The notes below the pieces were generated by a model, which saw only the letters and a program-made list of their open reading frames with translations, made no database searches and was not told the origin of the DNA. Source: Pachyseris speciosa (taxonomy: Eukaryota > Cnidaria > Anthozoa > Scleractinia > Pachyseridae). From it: a DNA stretch of 64,000 nt. The stretch spans positions 1 through 64,000 of the forward strand of contig JAEMWC010000211.1 of assembly GCA_016490735.1 (NCBI GenBank). Direction: 5' to 3'. Positions 46,662-59,900 of the stretch are shown here, in pieces; positions within the stretch are counted from its first letter, which is position 1; every line of letters starts with the position of its first letter. The position numbers were made by a program, and so were the translations under genes.

Positions 46662-47874
46662 CTTAAATTATCAAACTTGACCAAACTTCCTTCTAGCATG
46701 TATCGCCCAACGGCTTCCGTGTCGTGACCAACCCCAGAAAGAGGCTTGTTGTCTGACGTCACCTATTCAAAATTTCAAAGAGTAGTCCTGGGTATGAACA
46801 CAAAACAGGACTTTTCACTGGACTTTCCGCCGTGTGGAGTTGATTTTCTTTGGACAAAATAATCTGTTTTATGCGTGGAATTATAGTGTTTGTTTGGCAC
46901 CCGTCTGTATCCAATAACAAGAGGCAGCACATGCGTAGGCAAGTCAGCGAAAGTGCCATTTTTCCGACTGCTGGTAAGTCAAAACAGCACCAAAATGATG
47001 CAAGCTTTCGAAACAGGCTAACTAATTGCTTCACTTAATTTATTATCAGAATTTTGAAAGATTCTCGCAACTGACCTATTGAAACCCATAACTGAAATCG
47101 AAGGCCAAATTCAAGAAATTTTGGGCTTATTTAAGAGGATAGGTTAATTAAACAAAGCTTTGTTAATTAACTTTAAATAGAAGACTTGCTCTTTCGGGAC
47201 GGGGAATCGAACGGAGCATTCAAAGTACATGTACACAGGTGGCACGTGCTGACCATTTATGGGATCAAAGATCTACAAATGTCTGCCAGAGTTCCTCTTG
47301 GTTTAAGCGCCTTGATAGGCCGGTCAAACTGGCGATTCTGTTTTTGTGGCCAATTAATAGTAATTGGCCATAGCACACACTTTTCACCTAGGGGAAACTT
47401 GAGTTGATACTTTCGAACTCCTTATGAAACTTCTGAGACTAAATTTCCAAGTGTAAACGATTTTACCCCAGATGGAATTCAAGGGTTTGCAGTGAAAAGT
47501 GTGTATATCACGATCTGGCCTTAAGCAAACCTTTCAGTTACCTTGGGGAAATCATTACAATCATGATTCAAGGTTCATGGAGGGGTTGAAACAGGGCCAG
47601 CCTCAATTTACTTGAATAAACATCTTTTATTCAAAGGAATCCTGAAAATTGTAGTAAGAGCGGTTTTCAATTGCCTTAAAATGGACAAGAAAGGAATGTT
47701 TTTACCATTGATTTTATTTTCAGCTCCAAAACCTTTTTGATAATTCTTAAATGCCTCTTTCTGCAGCTCTTTGCCCCATCATGATTAAATCAAATCAATT
47801 CATTTCAACTTGATAGCATGGGGAGTGGTTGCCCAATCTCCCAAGCCGGGGGCTCATGTATTCAATGTCCAAGC

Positions 47875-48048
47875 AATCCAGATCGAATTGGAATTTAAAA
47901 GTGTTGGTTTTTGGAGAAAAACCTCTCGGAGCAAAGAAGAGAACCACCAACAAACTCAACCCACACATGACATCAAGTCCAGGAATCAAACCTGGGCTAC
48001 ATTGGTGGAAGGCGAGTGCTCTCACCACTGCGCCATCCCTGCTCCCTA
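47875..48048 (-). mobile_element. tRNA-derived SINE, family B
   Basis: The reverse complement gives AGGGAGCAGGGATGGCGCAG, A box GGCGCAGTGGTGAGAGCA, B box GGTTTGATTCCTGG (two changes from consensus), then TTGGTGGTTCTCTTCTTTGC and AACCAACACTTTTAAATTCC. Similar length and order to the 10847 copy but more diverged; the (ATT)n tail is missing. Confidence 0.8.
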
Positions 48049-48146
48049 ATCTCACCTTTGATTCACCTGTTAATAAATCCCTTGTCCCAAGAGGGTTGAC
48101 CACGCAGCTGATCAAACAAGTAATATAATTTACTCACTGGAATTCC

Positions 48147-48231
48147 CAACCTCGTTCCCAGGGTTCTCTCCTACTCGTCCCCCGGAGCGAGAGAGGGGGA
48201 CGAGTAGGAGAGAACCCTGGGAACGAGGTTG
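48147..48231. mobile_element. Minimal foldback element with perfect 9 bp target duplication
   Basis: Nearly all stem: arms of about 37 bp starting CAACCTCGTTCCCAGGGTTC and ending GAACCCTGGGAACGAGGTTG, with a central GAGCGAGA. The flanks TGGAATTCC (48138-48146) and TGGAATTCC (48232-48240) match exactly. At 85 bp it is the shortest member of the 9 bp-duplication group. Confidence 0.9.
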
Positions 48232-48246
48232 TGGAATTCCTAGTCA

Positions 48247-48652
48247 CAGTCAAACCTCAATTATCTGGACCTTGATTACTGCTATCCAGACTTATCTTCA
48301 TGACTATCTGACGCTCCTCTGGTCCCAGATTTTTCATGAATGTTGACAACTGAAGGCATGATGTAGATCCCTAGAAACTATCATTATGGATTATTTTTTA
48401 ATGTAGGTTATTAGGTTAAATTAGGCTATGGTTATATCAAACAGGTTTGTTTCCTTTTAATGAGCAAAGCTTTTGCAAGAAGTTCAGTTGTACAATACAG
48501 TACCCTATTGCATAAACTTCTGATTTCGTAATTATCGGTAATTCAGTTTTATTTTGTTTCGTTAATATTCATATTTTCGATTATCCAGACCCTTGACTAT
48601 TTGTACTATTTTACTCCGGTCCCGGCAAGTCCAGATAATAAAGGTTCAACTG
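48247..48652. mobile_element. Tigger/pogo-like MITE
   Basis: It begins CAGTCAAACCTCAATTATCT and ends AGATAATAAAGGTTCAACTG, inverted with few mismatches. CAGT...ACTG ends with a TTATC(T/C)GGA interior are those of Tigger/pogo elements of the Tc1/mariner group. A TA follows the right end but the left flank is CA. There is no ORF. Confidence 0.65.
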
Positions 48653-49009
48653 TAGTAGCATTGCAATTTGGTTTCAGAAAAATAATTTAAGTTTTTAGTT
48701 GCTTTTGATCAGCTTTTTGTATCACTGTGTCAGGTTAATAATTACAAAGCCAAGCTGTGCTCTAAGAAAAGTTTTTTGGGGCCCAAAACTCTGAACCTTT
48801 GAAATCCAGGGTGCCCAACAATACATGGTAATTTTGGGACACGTATTATATGTCCCATCAGTAAGCTTTCCTGGTTTCCCAAAGGCAAAAGAGCACAGCC
48901 CTGCAGAGACTCTAAGTTGGTGTCAATATTGTTTGTGTTGTTTCTTAGGTAGGAATTGAAAATTTGTAACCAACATGTCATAAGGAACTAGTCCTGCCTC
49001 AAGACAAGC

Positions 49010-51094
49010 ATGCAGTCTGCAACCAAAAAGAAAGCGTAAGTGTAATTTGAGGGGTTTTTTGTACTAGAATAAGCTTAATATAGACAATAATGAATTTATG
49101 GATTTTATTAATTTAAGTTTCTTTACGTTGTTTGTAATTAATTCAGTTTTGGCAGACAATTGTTCGCCTAAGTCAGTCTGTGCATGTTCCAGTTCTATTT
49201 CAACTTTTCAAGGAATTTCTCCAAATACATTATTTTTAGTGATGCAGATGGTCTTATATGGAAAAGAAATTCAAGTTCTCCCAACAGGGGTCATTAACCC
49301 ATGATCTTCTGCTTTTGACATTTTAATATTTCATACAGCACTCTTGCATGAACTAAACAACAATCTGACTTGGTACTAGCTCCTACCGGGTATTATAAAA
49401 AGTTGCAAAAGTGAGCTCAACAAGAAATGAGCACATAACTTTCTATAAACAACTATGGGACTTCAGAAATGGGCATTTCTTGATCAGCTAGGATTAAAAG
49501 TTGGTATAAACTTAAGGATTTTCCTGAATGGTGAATTTTCATAGCTTATATGAAACAACATGACTGAACATAACTGTTCAAAAAAGTGTGATTTCTACTG
49601 CAAAAAATATTATGCATTTTCACAGTTGTACTAGTTGTTGATACCTAAGCCCCTTTTTATCTCAACTTGTTGCGTATAAGTCAGTTTGAACATGTGCTAT
49701 TGAATTATCATCTCTGGAAGAAAATGCTTGTCTTTAGGGAATAAGATTTCTGAATTATGTGGAGTAAGCCAGCAACAACTGGAAACAAATTATAGTGTTG
49801 GTGTGATTCTTTACAGGGATCTGAAAATTGTCATTCTGGGTGATGCAAGCGTGGGAAAAACGTCACTGATTCAAAGATACATACAAGGAGTATTCATCCA
49901 AGACCAGATTAGTGTAGGTATAATGTTGTAATTATTGTAAAATGAATACATATATAGCAGTGGTCTTAAATACAGTCACAATGTTCAAGATTACTACTCT
50001 CTAGAACATGCAACTCTTTCCTTCCTTCTATAAACTCTGGGACCCACCCAGGGCTCCAAAGCGTGTCCCTTGTTTAGTCATCCAGGTCTGTCATCACAGG
50101 TCAGCACTTCAATATCATTACGAACCTCCTAGAATTGTTGTTTTCCTTGTCCACAAGTTGGTGAATAGTACCCTCCTTCTTTTCTTTTTAAAGAACTTTT
50201 ATTGTCTTACTTACAACTATATATGTACTATCACTCTTTCACAGACTATTGGAGCCTCTTTCTTTCTAAAGCAGTGGGGACCATACAATGTTGCCATTTG
50301 GGTGAGAGGCACAATTCAATTTATAATACTTTCTTTCTTTTCTTTTTTCTTTCTTTTTGTGGGGGGGAAGGGGGGTATTTTGTTGGGAAAAAAGTTTCAT
50401 GCCTGTTAAGGAGTTGTATATCGCATGCAATGTTTGAAACTGGCGAGGAAAACAAGTGCTGCTCCAAAGAAGTGGGCCAAACACCTTATAACAAGGAGTA
50501 GTTCTCACCTATCCATGGGAGAACAATCAAATTGCTTCCTTCTTTCTATCTATTAAGAATATGTCCTAAAGCCTGCACTAACGACAGGTGACAATGTTTA
50601 TTTGGCTTCTCCCTTAGGACACTGCAGGTGAAGAGAGATTCTCAGGCTTGTCTTCATTCTACTGCCGAGGAGCCTCTGCAGCCATCATAACATATGACAT
50701 CACGCGAGGTAGCTCTGTGCAAGCCCTCAACGAGCGCCATTTGCATCTTCTGGAGGGCGCCGAACCTCATTGCCTTGTTGTAGTCGTGGGAACAAAAGCG
50801 GACCTTATAACAACAGAAACACGAGAAATTCCATCGAGTGCGGGTGAAAAATTAGCTCTGGAACAGAATGAAAAGAAAGGCCGACCAAGAAACAGCTTTA
50901 GGGTCAAACCTTTCTTTGAAACGAGCGCAAAGACAGGTGAAAATGTGGAGAAGGTTTTCAATTTTATATTGAACACTTGTCTTCCTCTAGATGACGACTT
51001 AACTGCAAGCAAGTCAATCCGGAAAACATCGGGTTTTGATCTCGAACATGAATCATGGAAGCCACGCCATGAAAGCAGTACAAAGTGTTGTTGA
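49010..51094 (+). CDS. RAB20: Rab20-like small GTPase, 4 exons
   Basis: Exons 49010-49035, 49817-49913, 50245-50301 and 50618-51094, all GT-AG and in phase, encode 218 aa. Seen: P-loop GDASVGKT (aa 17-24), switch I STIGASFFLKQW (41-52), DTAGEERF (61-68), YCRGASAAIITYD (75-87), G4 as GTKADL (118-123), ETSAK (161-165) and a C-terminal Cys-Cys pair for double prenylation. FFLKQWGPYNVAIWDTAG matches human Rab20 FYLKQWRSYNISIW best among Rabs I know. Rab20 acts in endosome/phagosome traffic in mammals (family knowledge). G4 reads TKxD where most Rabs have NKxD. The first ATG was chosen because its small exon (MQSATKKK) joins in frame to the P-loop exon and gives a typical N-terminus. The gene lies about 2.3 kb from the NB-ARC gene, which is on the other strand. 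Confidence 0.88.
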
Positions 51095-51870
51095 CTAATA
51101 ATGAATGTGTAACAACATAATTTCGAATTTTGATTCCTACATAGAAAAATGTTTACCAAATCCGTGAGGACACTCTGTTCTAGACCTTTTTTCAAACATT
51201 TTTGTGATGTCATATCAAGAATTATTTGTACGGTTGAAACATGAATATGTTAGTGGTGTTGCTAATCTCGCCACCAAGGTAGTAGTTATTAGCTGAGAGC
51301 GTTGTTCGACGAAGCAAACGTTTTTTGCGGCCTCAGTGTTCATCCTCCTTGACGGGTTCTGATTTGCTTACTGCACACGATTTTGCGGCTCGTCAGGAGA
51401 TCGTACTGTAATCCATCTCACTGTCGAACTCCATAGATTGGTCTTATTGAAGGGTATTTTCGATCAATTTATATATTTTTTAACTATTTTATTATTTAAG
51501 TAACATTTAAAGACGGTTGCCTTTCTAGGTACTTAGCACTTTCAATATTTTGTATGTTTTAAATCTTCACAAATATTCCTACCAGGGATCAAAGTTTGGC
51601 AAAATTTCAATCAGGGATTTAAAAAGTGATTTGCATTTATTTACTCGTTCTAAAACGTCTGGGTCCGTTGGAAATGGTGGCTCTTAAATTGGGGAGTCAA
51701 CTAAAACGCATAGCAACAGTAACTTCTCTACAGAGACCAGAGAATGAAAAAATTACTATAGGTAGACACAAGCTGTCAATTCTCATTTGGTTTGGTAGGT
51801 GCAGTTAAAGCAAGTGACCGTGCGCAAAAGGACGCCAACGCCACGATGTGAGCTAGTCTTTCAGTGTTAA

Positions 51871-52189
51871 AGGGGCACTGTTGCGACAATTCCCGTCATA
51901 AGTTGTTCAAATCGTGAGGAAGTACTTTTTCTAGCACGTGATCCCATCTAACACGAAGGAGTTGATTTCGAATTACTTGTTGGACGGAAAAGGAAGTAGT
52001 GTGATATTAGGGCGGTTTTTTCTGGACGCAATGACGAAACTTGAAAAAAAGTTAAAATAACTTTTCTCACGTTGCAATCCATTTCCTCATCATCCGTGAC
52101 CACAGACAACTGCAAATAGTTTCAATGCACATATTAAGTACTTTGTACACATGTTTGGGTTTAGACCCAAATTACGCGACAGTGCCTCT
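51871..52189. mobile_element. TTAA-flanked MITE
   Basis: Flanked by TTAA at 51867-51870 and 52190-52193. The ends AGGGGCACTGTTGCG and CGCGACAGTGCCTCT are inverted with few mismatches. Non-coding. The end resembles that of 54107-54460 (AGTGCA...TGCACT). Confidence 0.7.
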
Positions 52190-53032
52190 TTAAAGATGGT
52201 CTTTGTAAGCAGGCTGAAAAACTACAAACAAGTCGTACGTATGTCATCGCATTCAAGTGAATTACCGGTAGTGAAGACTGTCAAATGTAATACAGCTGAA
52301 ATAAAGAAAACAGCACATTGTCTCTTATCACAAAGCGCAGACAGCAAAGACAACTGCGAAGCTGAACGTTCCTTTTTTGCTCTGCGTAGCATTTTTGTTC
52401 CATCAGCCGCCAGAGCCCTACTTAAGATGACTTTCGGTGAAAGTGTGGGTTGTAAGAATGTTTCGCTTTCGACCAAACTATTTTGCCAAACCAATTGATA
52501 GAGGCAAGCCTGCGTAACAGAGGCTAGAGAAAAATGGAACGCGAGTTAGAACGGACTCCACGAGGTAGGAGACAAGCAAGGAAAAAGATTAAGGGGAAAG
52601 TTCCTCTTTTCTTCGCGTGTCTTCTCGCTCGCTCCACTCTGACTCGCGCGCGCTTAACGCGTGCGCCCCATTTATTTCCAGCGCCAGCTTCGCAAACTTA
52701 ACGGGAGCATACATCACCGTACAACAATTCAGGTATTACAAATATCGTAAAACTTTGCGATATTTGTGTGACCAAGGATGTTCAGACGACGGTTTTATTT
52801 AGGTGCAATGCCCTCCATGGGATACCCTGCCGTGCAGCTGTACATATGTCACTCAAACATGGATGAGGCAACCCTGGGGAGCCTGTGGTTTGTAAAGTAG
52901 ATGGCAGTGAGAGACTGGGCTAGGTGACTCGTTGCTAGGAGACTACCTAACCTGTTTTTCTCAGCGCCATATTGAAAATAATTTAACGAGAGAAGGTCGC
53001 TTTATACACCTTCTAAAAGAGACATTTCAACG

Positions 53033-53561
53033 ATGCCATCTGCCGTTTTAACAGAGGAACATCCGAAAAAAGAAGAAGACAATTATCCAAGGTAGCGTTT
53101 GCCAGGAATTAAGCAAAATTTTTTTTTCCTATTAGCACATGAAAGAGTTTCCATGGAGCGGTCAAACCAAGCTTTGTGCGTCTATATATATGCTTAAGAC
53201 TTTTAAAATTATCACAGCTGAACAGCCTGTTTCTTATCACATTATAGGATAACACAGAAGCTTCTATTTCAACTTTGCAAGGATCATAAATTGTATAGGA
53301 CACCGTATCTAAATGATGTTCTTTATCTCCATTATAAAGGTAGGGCCATATACGGTCACCGCGTATGTAAGCTTAAGCTAAAATATTATGCTGCACTGAG
53401 CAGACGTCTGCTATAGGAAAATATATATTTCAGACTGAGTAGAACTGATTTCTACTTCTGTAATGAAAACATGACTAAACTGCAGAATCAGGTTCTATAA
53501 CTCTAGCTGTATGGAGGATAGATCTTATCACAGCTGAAAGATCAGTGCAATTAAGAGAATA

Positions 53562-53593
<32 letters not shown>

Positions 53594-53904
53594 TCAAACT
53601 CAATTAATCAAATTAAATTCGACTCACGATGTTTGAAACCAAGTCGTGCTACTGCCGTGTAGCACGGCAAGCCTTGCCGTGCTACACGGCAGTAGCACGA
53701 CTTGGTTTCAAACGTCTTGCTACTGCCATGTCGAACTTAATTCATAAATTAACAATTTGGATTTGCTTTGTACAATTGCTGCTCAGTGTTTTGATCACGG
53801 CACCCGACGACTCTGAGTAAGAGATTGGGCAACAGCTTTTTATCCGACAGAATTAAATTCGATTTCTAAAACGAAGTCGTGCGACAGTCGATCGAGCCAG
53901 CTTA

Positions 53905-53935
<31 letters not shown>

Positions 53936-56900
53936 AGTGTTTTCAAAACAAGCCGTCGGCCGTCGCATCCAACGGCAATTTTTCCATTTGCAACGGCTAC
54001 TTTCCCTTGGGTAAATTCTGAAATAAAACTTTCCCTAAAGAGCCAACTGTCCACGAAAGAGTTTGTGAGTAAATAAACTTGAAATGTCACTGCAACATTG
54101 CTTTAAAGTGCATCTAAACCCTTTTTTTTCGCTAAGAAATCTTTGCACCTGTTTGAAAAGCATTGCGCCTTTTTTACCAAATCTTGACTAGCTATTTTGA
54201 CTTTTCTAGGGTGTTAAAGTTGCAAAATCTGGCCCCACGACCGAGTCAGAAGGGGCTTGGGTCTATTTTCGATTTGACGTCACAAACTGCTTTGCATGCA
54301 TTTTAATGCGATGTAAATCAGTTTGTGACCTCAAATCGAGAATAGACCCAAGCCCCTTCTGACTCGGTCATGGGGCAGACAATGGCCAGATTTTGCACAT
54401 TTAACACCCTAGTTTGAAGCGTTTCAAACAGGTGCAAAAATTTTTGGGCTTAGGTGCACTTTAATCCACTTGCATACGTTGTTTGAACGTTCAGCAGCAA
54501 AGTAAACAGGCTCAGATTGTATGATAGGCAGCAGTTTCCAACGCAAAGTACTCTAAGACAACACATCTCAAACTGCTTGGAAAATGAGTCTACAAGAGTC
54601 TTGAATTTCAAAATTTTCCGGGGAACACGTCCCGGACCCCACTAGGGGGCAAGGTCCTTCGGGCCTTGCAACTCCTACACAACACAATGCAACTCTTACT
54701 TTCAAAAGTTGTGAAAACACTGACAGGCCTAAGGTACTTTTGGTGGGATTTTGAATGGAGAATGTTGCAAGATGAATAAGCTTACATTGTATGTTTACAT
54801 TTGGGTATAGATTGTATTTTACTGTGGGGGTGGAGGTATGATCCACCATCTGATGTCGAAGTCATCACAACAATCAGAGCAATCTCGTACCCAGAGTCCT
54901 CAGGCTCTTTGAGACCAGCGGTTAGTCGCCAGGAGAGTTCTCCAGGCATCCAGCCACTGACCAAACAGCTCAAGGACTCTGGGTATGAGACTGCAATCAG
55001 AGATGAAAGAAGTCTTAGCTTTAAGATCCTATCATCAGCCACTACTATACTGCAGAGGACTCGGAAGTTCTGGTTCCTTCTGAAGGTACTGGAGCTCAGA
55101 TGACGTAAAACAAAGAAAACAAAAGACAAAACAATACAACTCCTATTACAATACCTCAAAAACAATAGAAATACAATGTGCTGCGGTACATGCAGAAAGA
55201 CCCAAAAGTCTTGTCAAATATATAAGGAAATGATCAATAACGATTTTAATGTTTAATGAAATTCTGATAACTAGATTACAACAATTTTATGTGCCAATCT
55301 TAATCACCAAAACCAGTCCTTCTTTGGTACAGGCTTTGCAAAAATAGAAAACCTTGAAGAATACACAGGATTAAAGTGCCTCTGGTTGGAGTGTAATGGT
55401 ATTCACAAAATTGAAAATCTGGATAATCAGAAAGACTTACGATGCCTGTAAGTATATATGACAAAAAACCAACAGATTTAATTTACTGATTGTGTGTCTG
55501 TTAACTTGGCTTGTACTAAAGTAAGCAAAAAGTGAGCAAACAAATAAACAAGGGCATGAGTGTTTGTCATTAAGACTGTAAAATTAACAGGGGCAGATCC
55601 ATAAAATCATGAAAGAGGGGGCCAAAGAAATAAACAAAACTGCCTGATGCACAATACTATTTAAAAGTTGGTTGGTTAAAGAAGCTTTTTTAAAAATTAT
55701 GTGAAAAAAAGGGGAGGCCACGGCCCCTCAGCTCCACCCCTAAATATGCCAGTCTGAGACTATCCATTGTACATTTTGTTATTTGTTTGAAAGTGTAATT
55801 AATATATACATTAGAGTCTCCCATGAGGTGACAAAATGTATGAGTATCTTGTAAAGAATTTGTTAAAACAATTCTATAGAGTTATCAAATGAATGAAAGA
55901 TTTGTATCTCCTTAAGGGAGTGGAATAGCTCAAGAAACATTTGGTGCCATTATTCTTATCAGCAATTATTAAAAGACCAAATATTCCTTTGGAAGTTACA
56001 ATCCTGGCCAAAAGGTTTTGGGACACTTTGTACAAGCAGCATACTAATAAATTACACATACCCACCTTTACGCTGACAGATAACTGTCTCCCATGTAGAC
56101 GTTATTTTTAACGATAGAATGACAACAAAACTTCAAATTCAACAAAATCTGACATACTCTGTAATTCGCATCAGGTGAGAGGAAATAAGGAATGGGGAAT
56201 ACAAGACTAATATGTGTAACATCTATGTTGGCAAAATTTTCTTGGCACAACAATACTTTAGTCTTTCTGAGGATATGAAGTTCACCCCGTATGTTTTCCT
56301 CCAACCTCGAACCCAGGCTCTCTCTCTTTTCCTCCCTTGTTGTCGAAAGAGAGACCCTGGTTGGACCTGATCACGTGACTAGTAAAAACAACAATATCAC
56401 AGGGAAGGTGGGTCATTAAAGCCATTTTGTCACAGTAAACACCCCTCTCTGCCATCAAATTTTTTTACCAGCCAAAATTCTCGGTGACCACATGATCAGA
56501 TCCAACCAGGGTCTCTCTCTCTACGACAAGGGAGGAAAAGAGAGAGAGCCTGGGTTTGAGGTTGGTTTTTCTCAACCCAAGGATGTAAATCATTATAAAA
56601 TAAGTAACTCACTGGAACAACTAAATTTAATCTGTTTCCTATTAAGTAAGATAAGAAAGTAGCTGTGACTGTCCACGGTAATCTTGACACATTTTTAAAA
56701 TTGTTCCCCAAAGGACAAAGCAATTGTTCCCCAAAGTTGCCTTTGTTGCTTAGGTCTGTCTGATTTACCAATCAGGTATCTACAACAAAACTTGTTAACA
56801 AAGCTGGAAAATCTGGAGCATTTGGAACACCTTGACACACTCAATGTCAGTAATAATACCATTTCCAAAATTGAGAATATTGGTAAGTTGTTAAGTACAT

Positions 56901-59900
56901 GTTCTGACCAATACACATCACCATCTAGTCATTCTGTGTTAACCATCTTTCACCCTCATTAGTCTCTATTTTAAGTTCCTATTTCTTTCAAGGCTGTGCT
57001 CAAAGAAAAATGTTTGGGAGCCCAAAACTCTGAAACCCTGAAGTCCAGGGTGCCCAGCATAGTAATTTTGTAAGCTAAGATTTTGTTGTCACCCAAAGGC
57101 AAAAGTAAGTTGCCAGGGCCAGTACAGGCTCTGCTAGTAGAGCAGTCAGGCCTGTCATTTCAAATTACTGCTATGGAACAGTAAGGGCAAAGGCATCTTT
57201 TGCAAGTATTCATTGCCATGGGTTTCACTGAGGAACAGTTACAGTTAATTTATACCCAAAAAGTGAACTAGAGAAAAACAAACAATTGATAGGCTGGCCA
57301 CTGCAATGCATAATTGCCAACTGAAGACATTTTCTGTCAGTATTATAATAATTGTGCCTGCAATTAATTATTTTACCCCAGGCTAATTTTCTCATAATTT
57401 CTAGCTGGTTGTGCTGTTGCCATTTATTAATAAGTGCACTTGCTCTGTTTAAAGTACAGTGTAATACTCTTAAGAGTATAACAGCTAGCAGTTCAAAATG
57501 GAGGGCCTTTAACAACCAGCCGCTACTAATGTTTTTTTTATTATTCATTTTGTTTTGTCTTGTTTTTTTTTTGTTGTTGTTGTTGTTTTTTCAACCAGGT
57601 GCAATACCCAAGCTGAGCACTCTACAGATATCACACAACCGTTTGTCAACTGCAGATGACCTCAGACACTTAACAGAATGCCATTATCTGAGGTGTGCTC
57701 AAACTAATATTTCAGTCTTAGATCATGTTTTACCCATTATGGCTTTTTGTGTACTTTGTAATGTTTAATAAATGAGCAGGAGTGTTTTATCAAGTTTAAA
57801 ACACGAGGCGCAGCTGAGTGTTTTAGGACTTGATAAAGCACGAATTGCGAATTTATTGAATGGCTTAAAATGCTTTAACTTACTGTAAATCTATCCATTC
57901 TTACACTAAAATTTAGATTTTGGGTTATTTTGGCCTAGAAAATTGAATGTAAAATTTAGCCATGTCTTTATCAGATATAAAGACACTCATTAAAAATTGA
58001 TTTCTTTTGTATTTCCTTCATGAATTATTAATGAGTTTTTTAAATTGTGTTTTGTTGTTTGTGCTTTTTTAGATACTGGTCGCAGTTGTTGAAAGAGTGG
58101 ATAATTAGTAAATAAACTCCTTTGGGTGGCTGGTATATCGGAGGATAATGTCTGCGGCTGATAGATTGTCCAAAAATGAACAGTTGGCCGAGAAGCAAAG
58201 CTTTGAGAGGGCAACTGCAAAATTTTGAGGACAATCTATCAGCCAAGGCCCGTGCTATCCTCTGATACACCAGCAAGCCAGAACGGGGTTTATTTATTTT
58301 ATAACCCTTTGATTAATTTTCATATTGTGTATACACCCATCAGTTGAAAGTTGAAAATGTTGAAAAAAGTGATCTGACAATGATTGCAAGTGATGTAAAC
58401 AACTGCATTGATTGATTGAGTTTATTTTAAACTGTGATTGGATTCTTCCATTTGAAATTGAAGAAACTTCAAAAAGACTGGCTTTGTTTGTCTTTTTTTG
58501 TGACCAAAAACTCAGAGGACAAATATCAACACGGATGGGGTATATTGCCTGATACCGGTATTCTCCGATTTGAACCATGTGATCCAAAATAGCCAATAAC
58601 GTTGTGCAAAAATTAATCGGTGGGTTAATGTAATGTACTATAATCCAGCAGATATTAGTTGCCATCCAGTTGATGTTAGTGGGTATTAGTTGAACAACTG
58701 GTCGGGTCTGTGGTCTGTACTTGGTTTAATAGCATGCAAAATATTTAAGAGGCTCCGTTAGGGTAAATTCCGACAGGTGACACTGCTCTGAAACGACGAC
58801 ACAAGGGAAATGAAATGACAAGGAACGACAAGACCGACCCGTGAAATGGCAACAGCGACAAAAATAAAAGCAAAATGGACAACGACATTGGTAATTTTAA
58901 ATAGACAGTGACTTGATGGCATTCGGGTAGAGCAGAATGTCGAGAATGAGCTTGTATTTTCAAAAAGTTAATTGTTCGGTGTGGAAACACACTGATTTAC
59001 GACCCCTGAATTACGACAACACATTTTTTATTGGAGAAAAAACCTCAGAAACATTCCAAACTTTCCAAAATTGCCACTTCGACATCAGTTACTGCATGAA
59101 ATTCCAACAGCAACAAGTGGCCCTTCCGAAATTGCCGTATGTAAAGGTTTGAAATTCAGACGGGGGACATAAAGACCCCGCCTCCCAACAGGGCCTCATT
59201 TAATGTGTTTATGTATTCATGTGCTTATCTGGACACGAAAAACATGTTTCTCTGTTATTGTTGAATCAGCACCGGAAACTGTGACCTCTGAAACGTATGT
59301 GAGTGAGCAAAACATTAAAACAGTACTCTGTATGAACTGGCAATATACACTGATTAAATTAGTAATCATCTGCAGCAGCTTCCCTGACTGTTGGAGGATG
59401 TAAATACTTCAACTGTACAATTTTTAACAAAATGGTTTCCTCTCTGAGTTACTGAATAACATATATTTTATTTATTTATTTATTTATTGTTTTTGATAGT
59501 GTTTTAGATGTGTCACACAATAGAATTGATGACCCTGAGGTTGCAGAAGTCTTTGCATCTATGGAAAATCTTGTAAGACACTTGACATCTCTCTTGATAG
59601 CTTGTGGGCAGTGGGGATTGGAGAATCACTGATACATACAGTTTATGTAGTTCTGTGTTAATGAGCTGGCACCAATCATGTCAATGACTTTCAGGTTTTC
59701 CTCAGCTCACTGGTTGAGAAAGAGGTGCAAGTTTTGCCAACCAGTTACAAAGCAAAGTAAAGCAAAACAAGAATTAATTTCAAAATGTAACTTTTGTAAT
59801 CTGAATATTAAGATATTTTATTCTTGCTTTGATTTCTTTCTTTCTTTTTTCGTTCTTCTTTTCTTTCCTTTTTTTTCCATTCTTTTTTTTTCTTTCTTCC

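Noticed and set aside
52151..52498. 115-codon ORF upstream of DNAAF1
   Set aside because: It starts at the right end of a MITE, has no domain features and is matched by an antisense ORF of similar size. Not supported.
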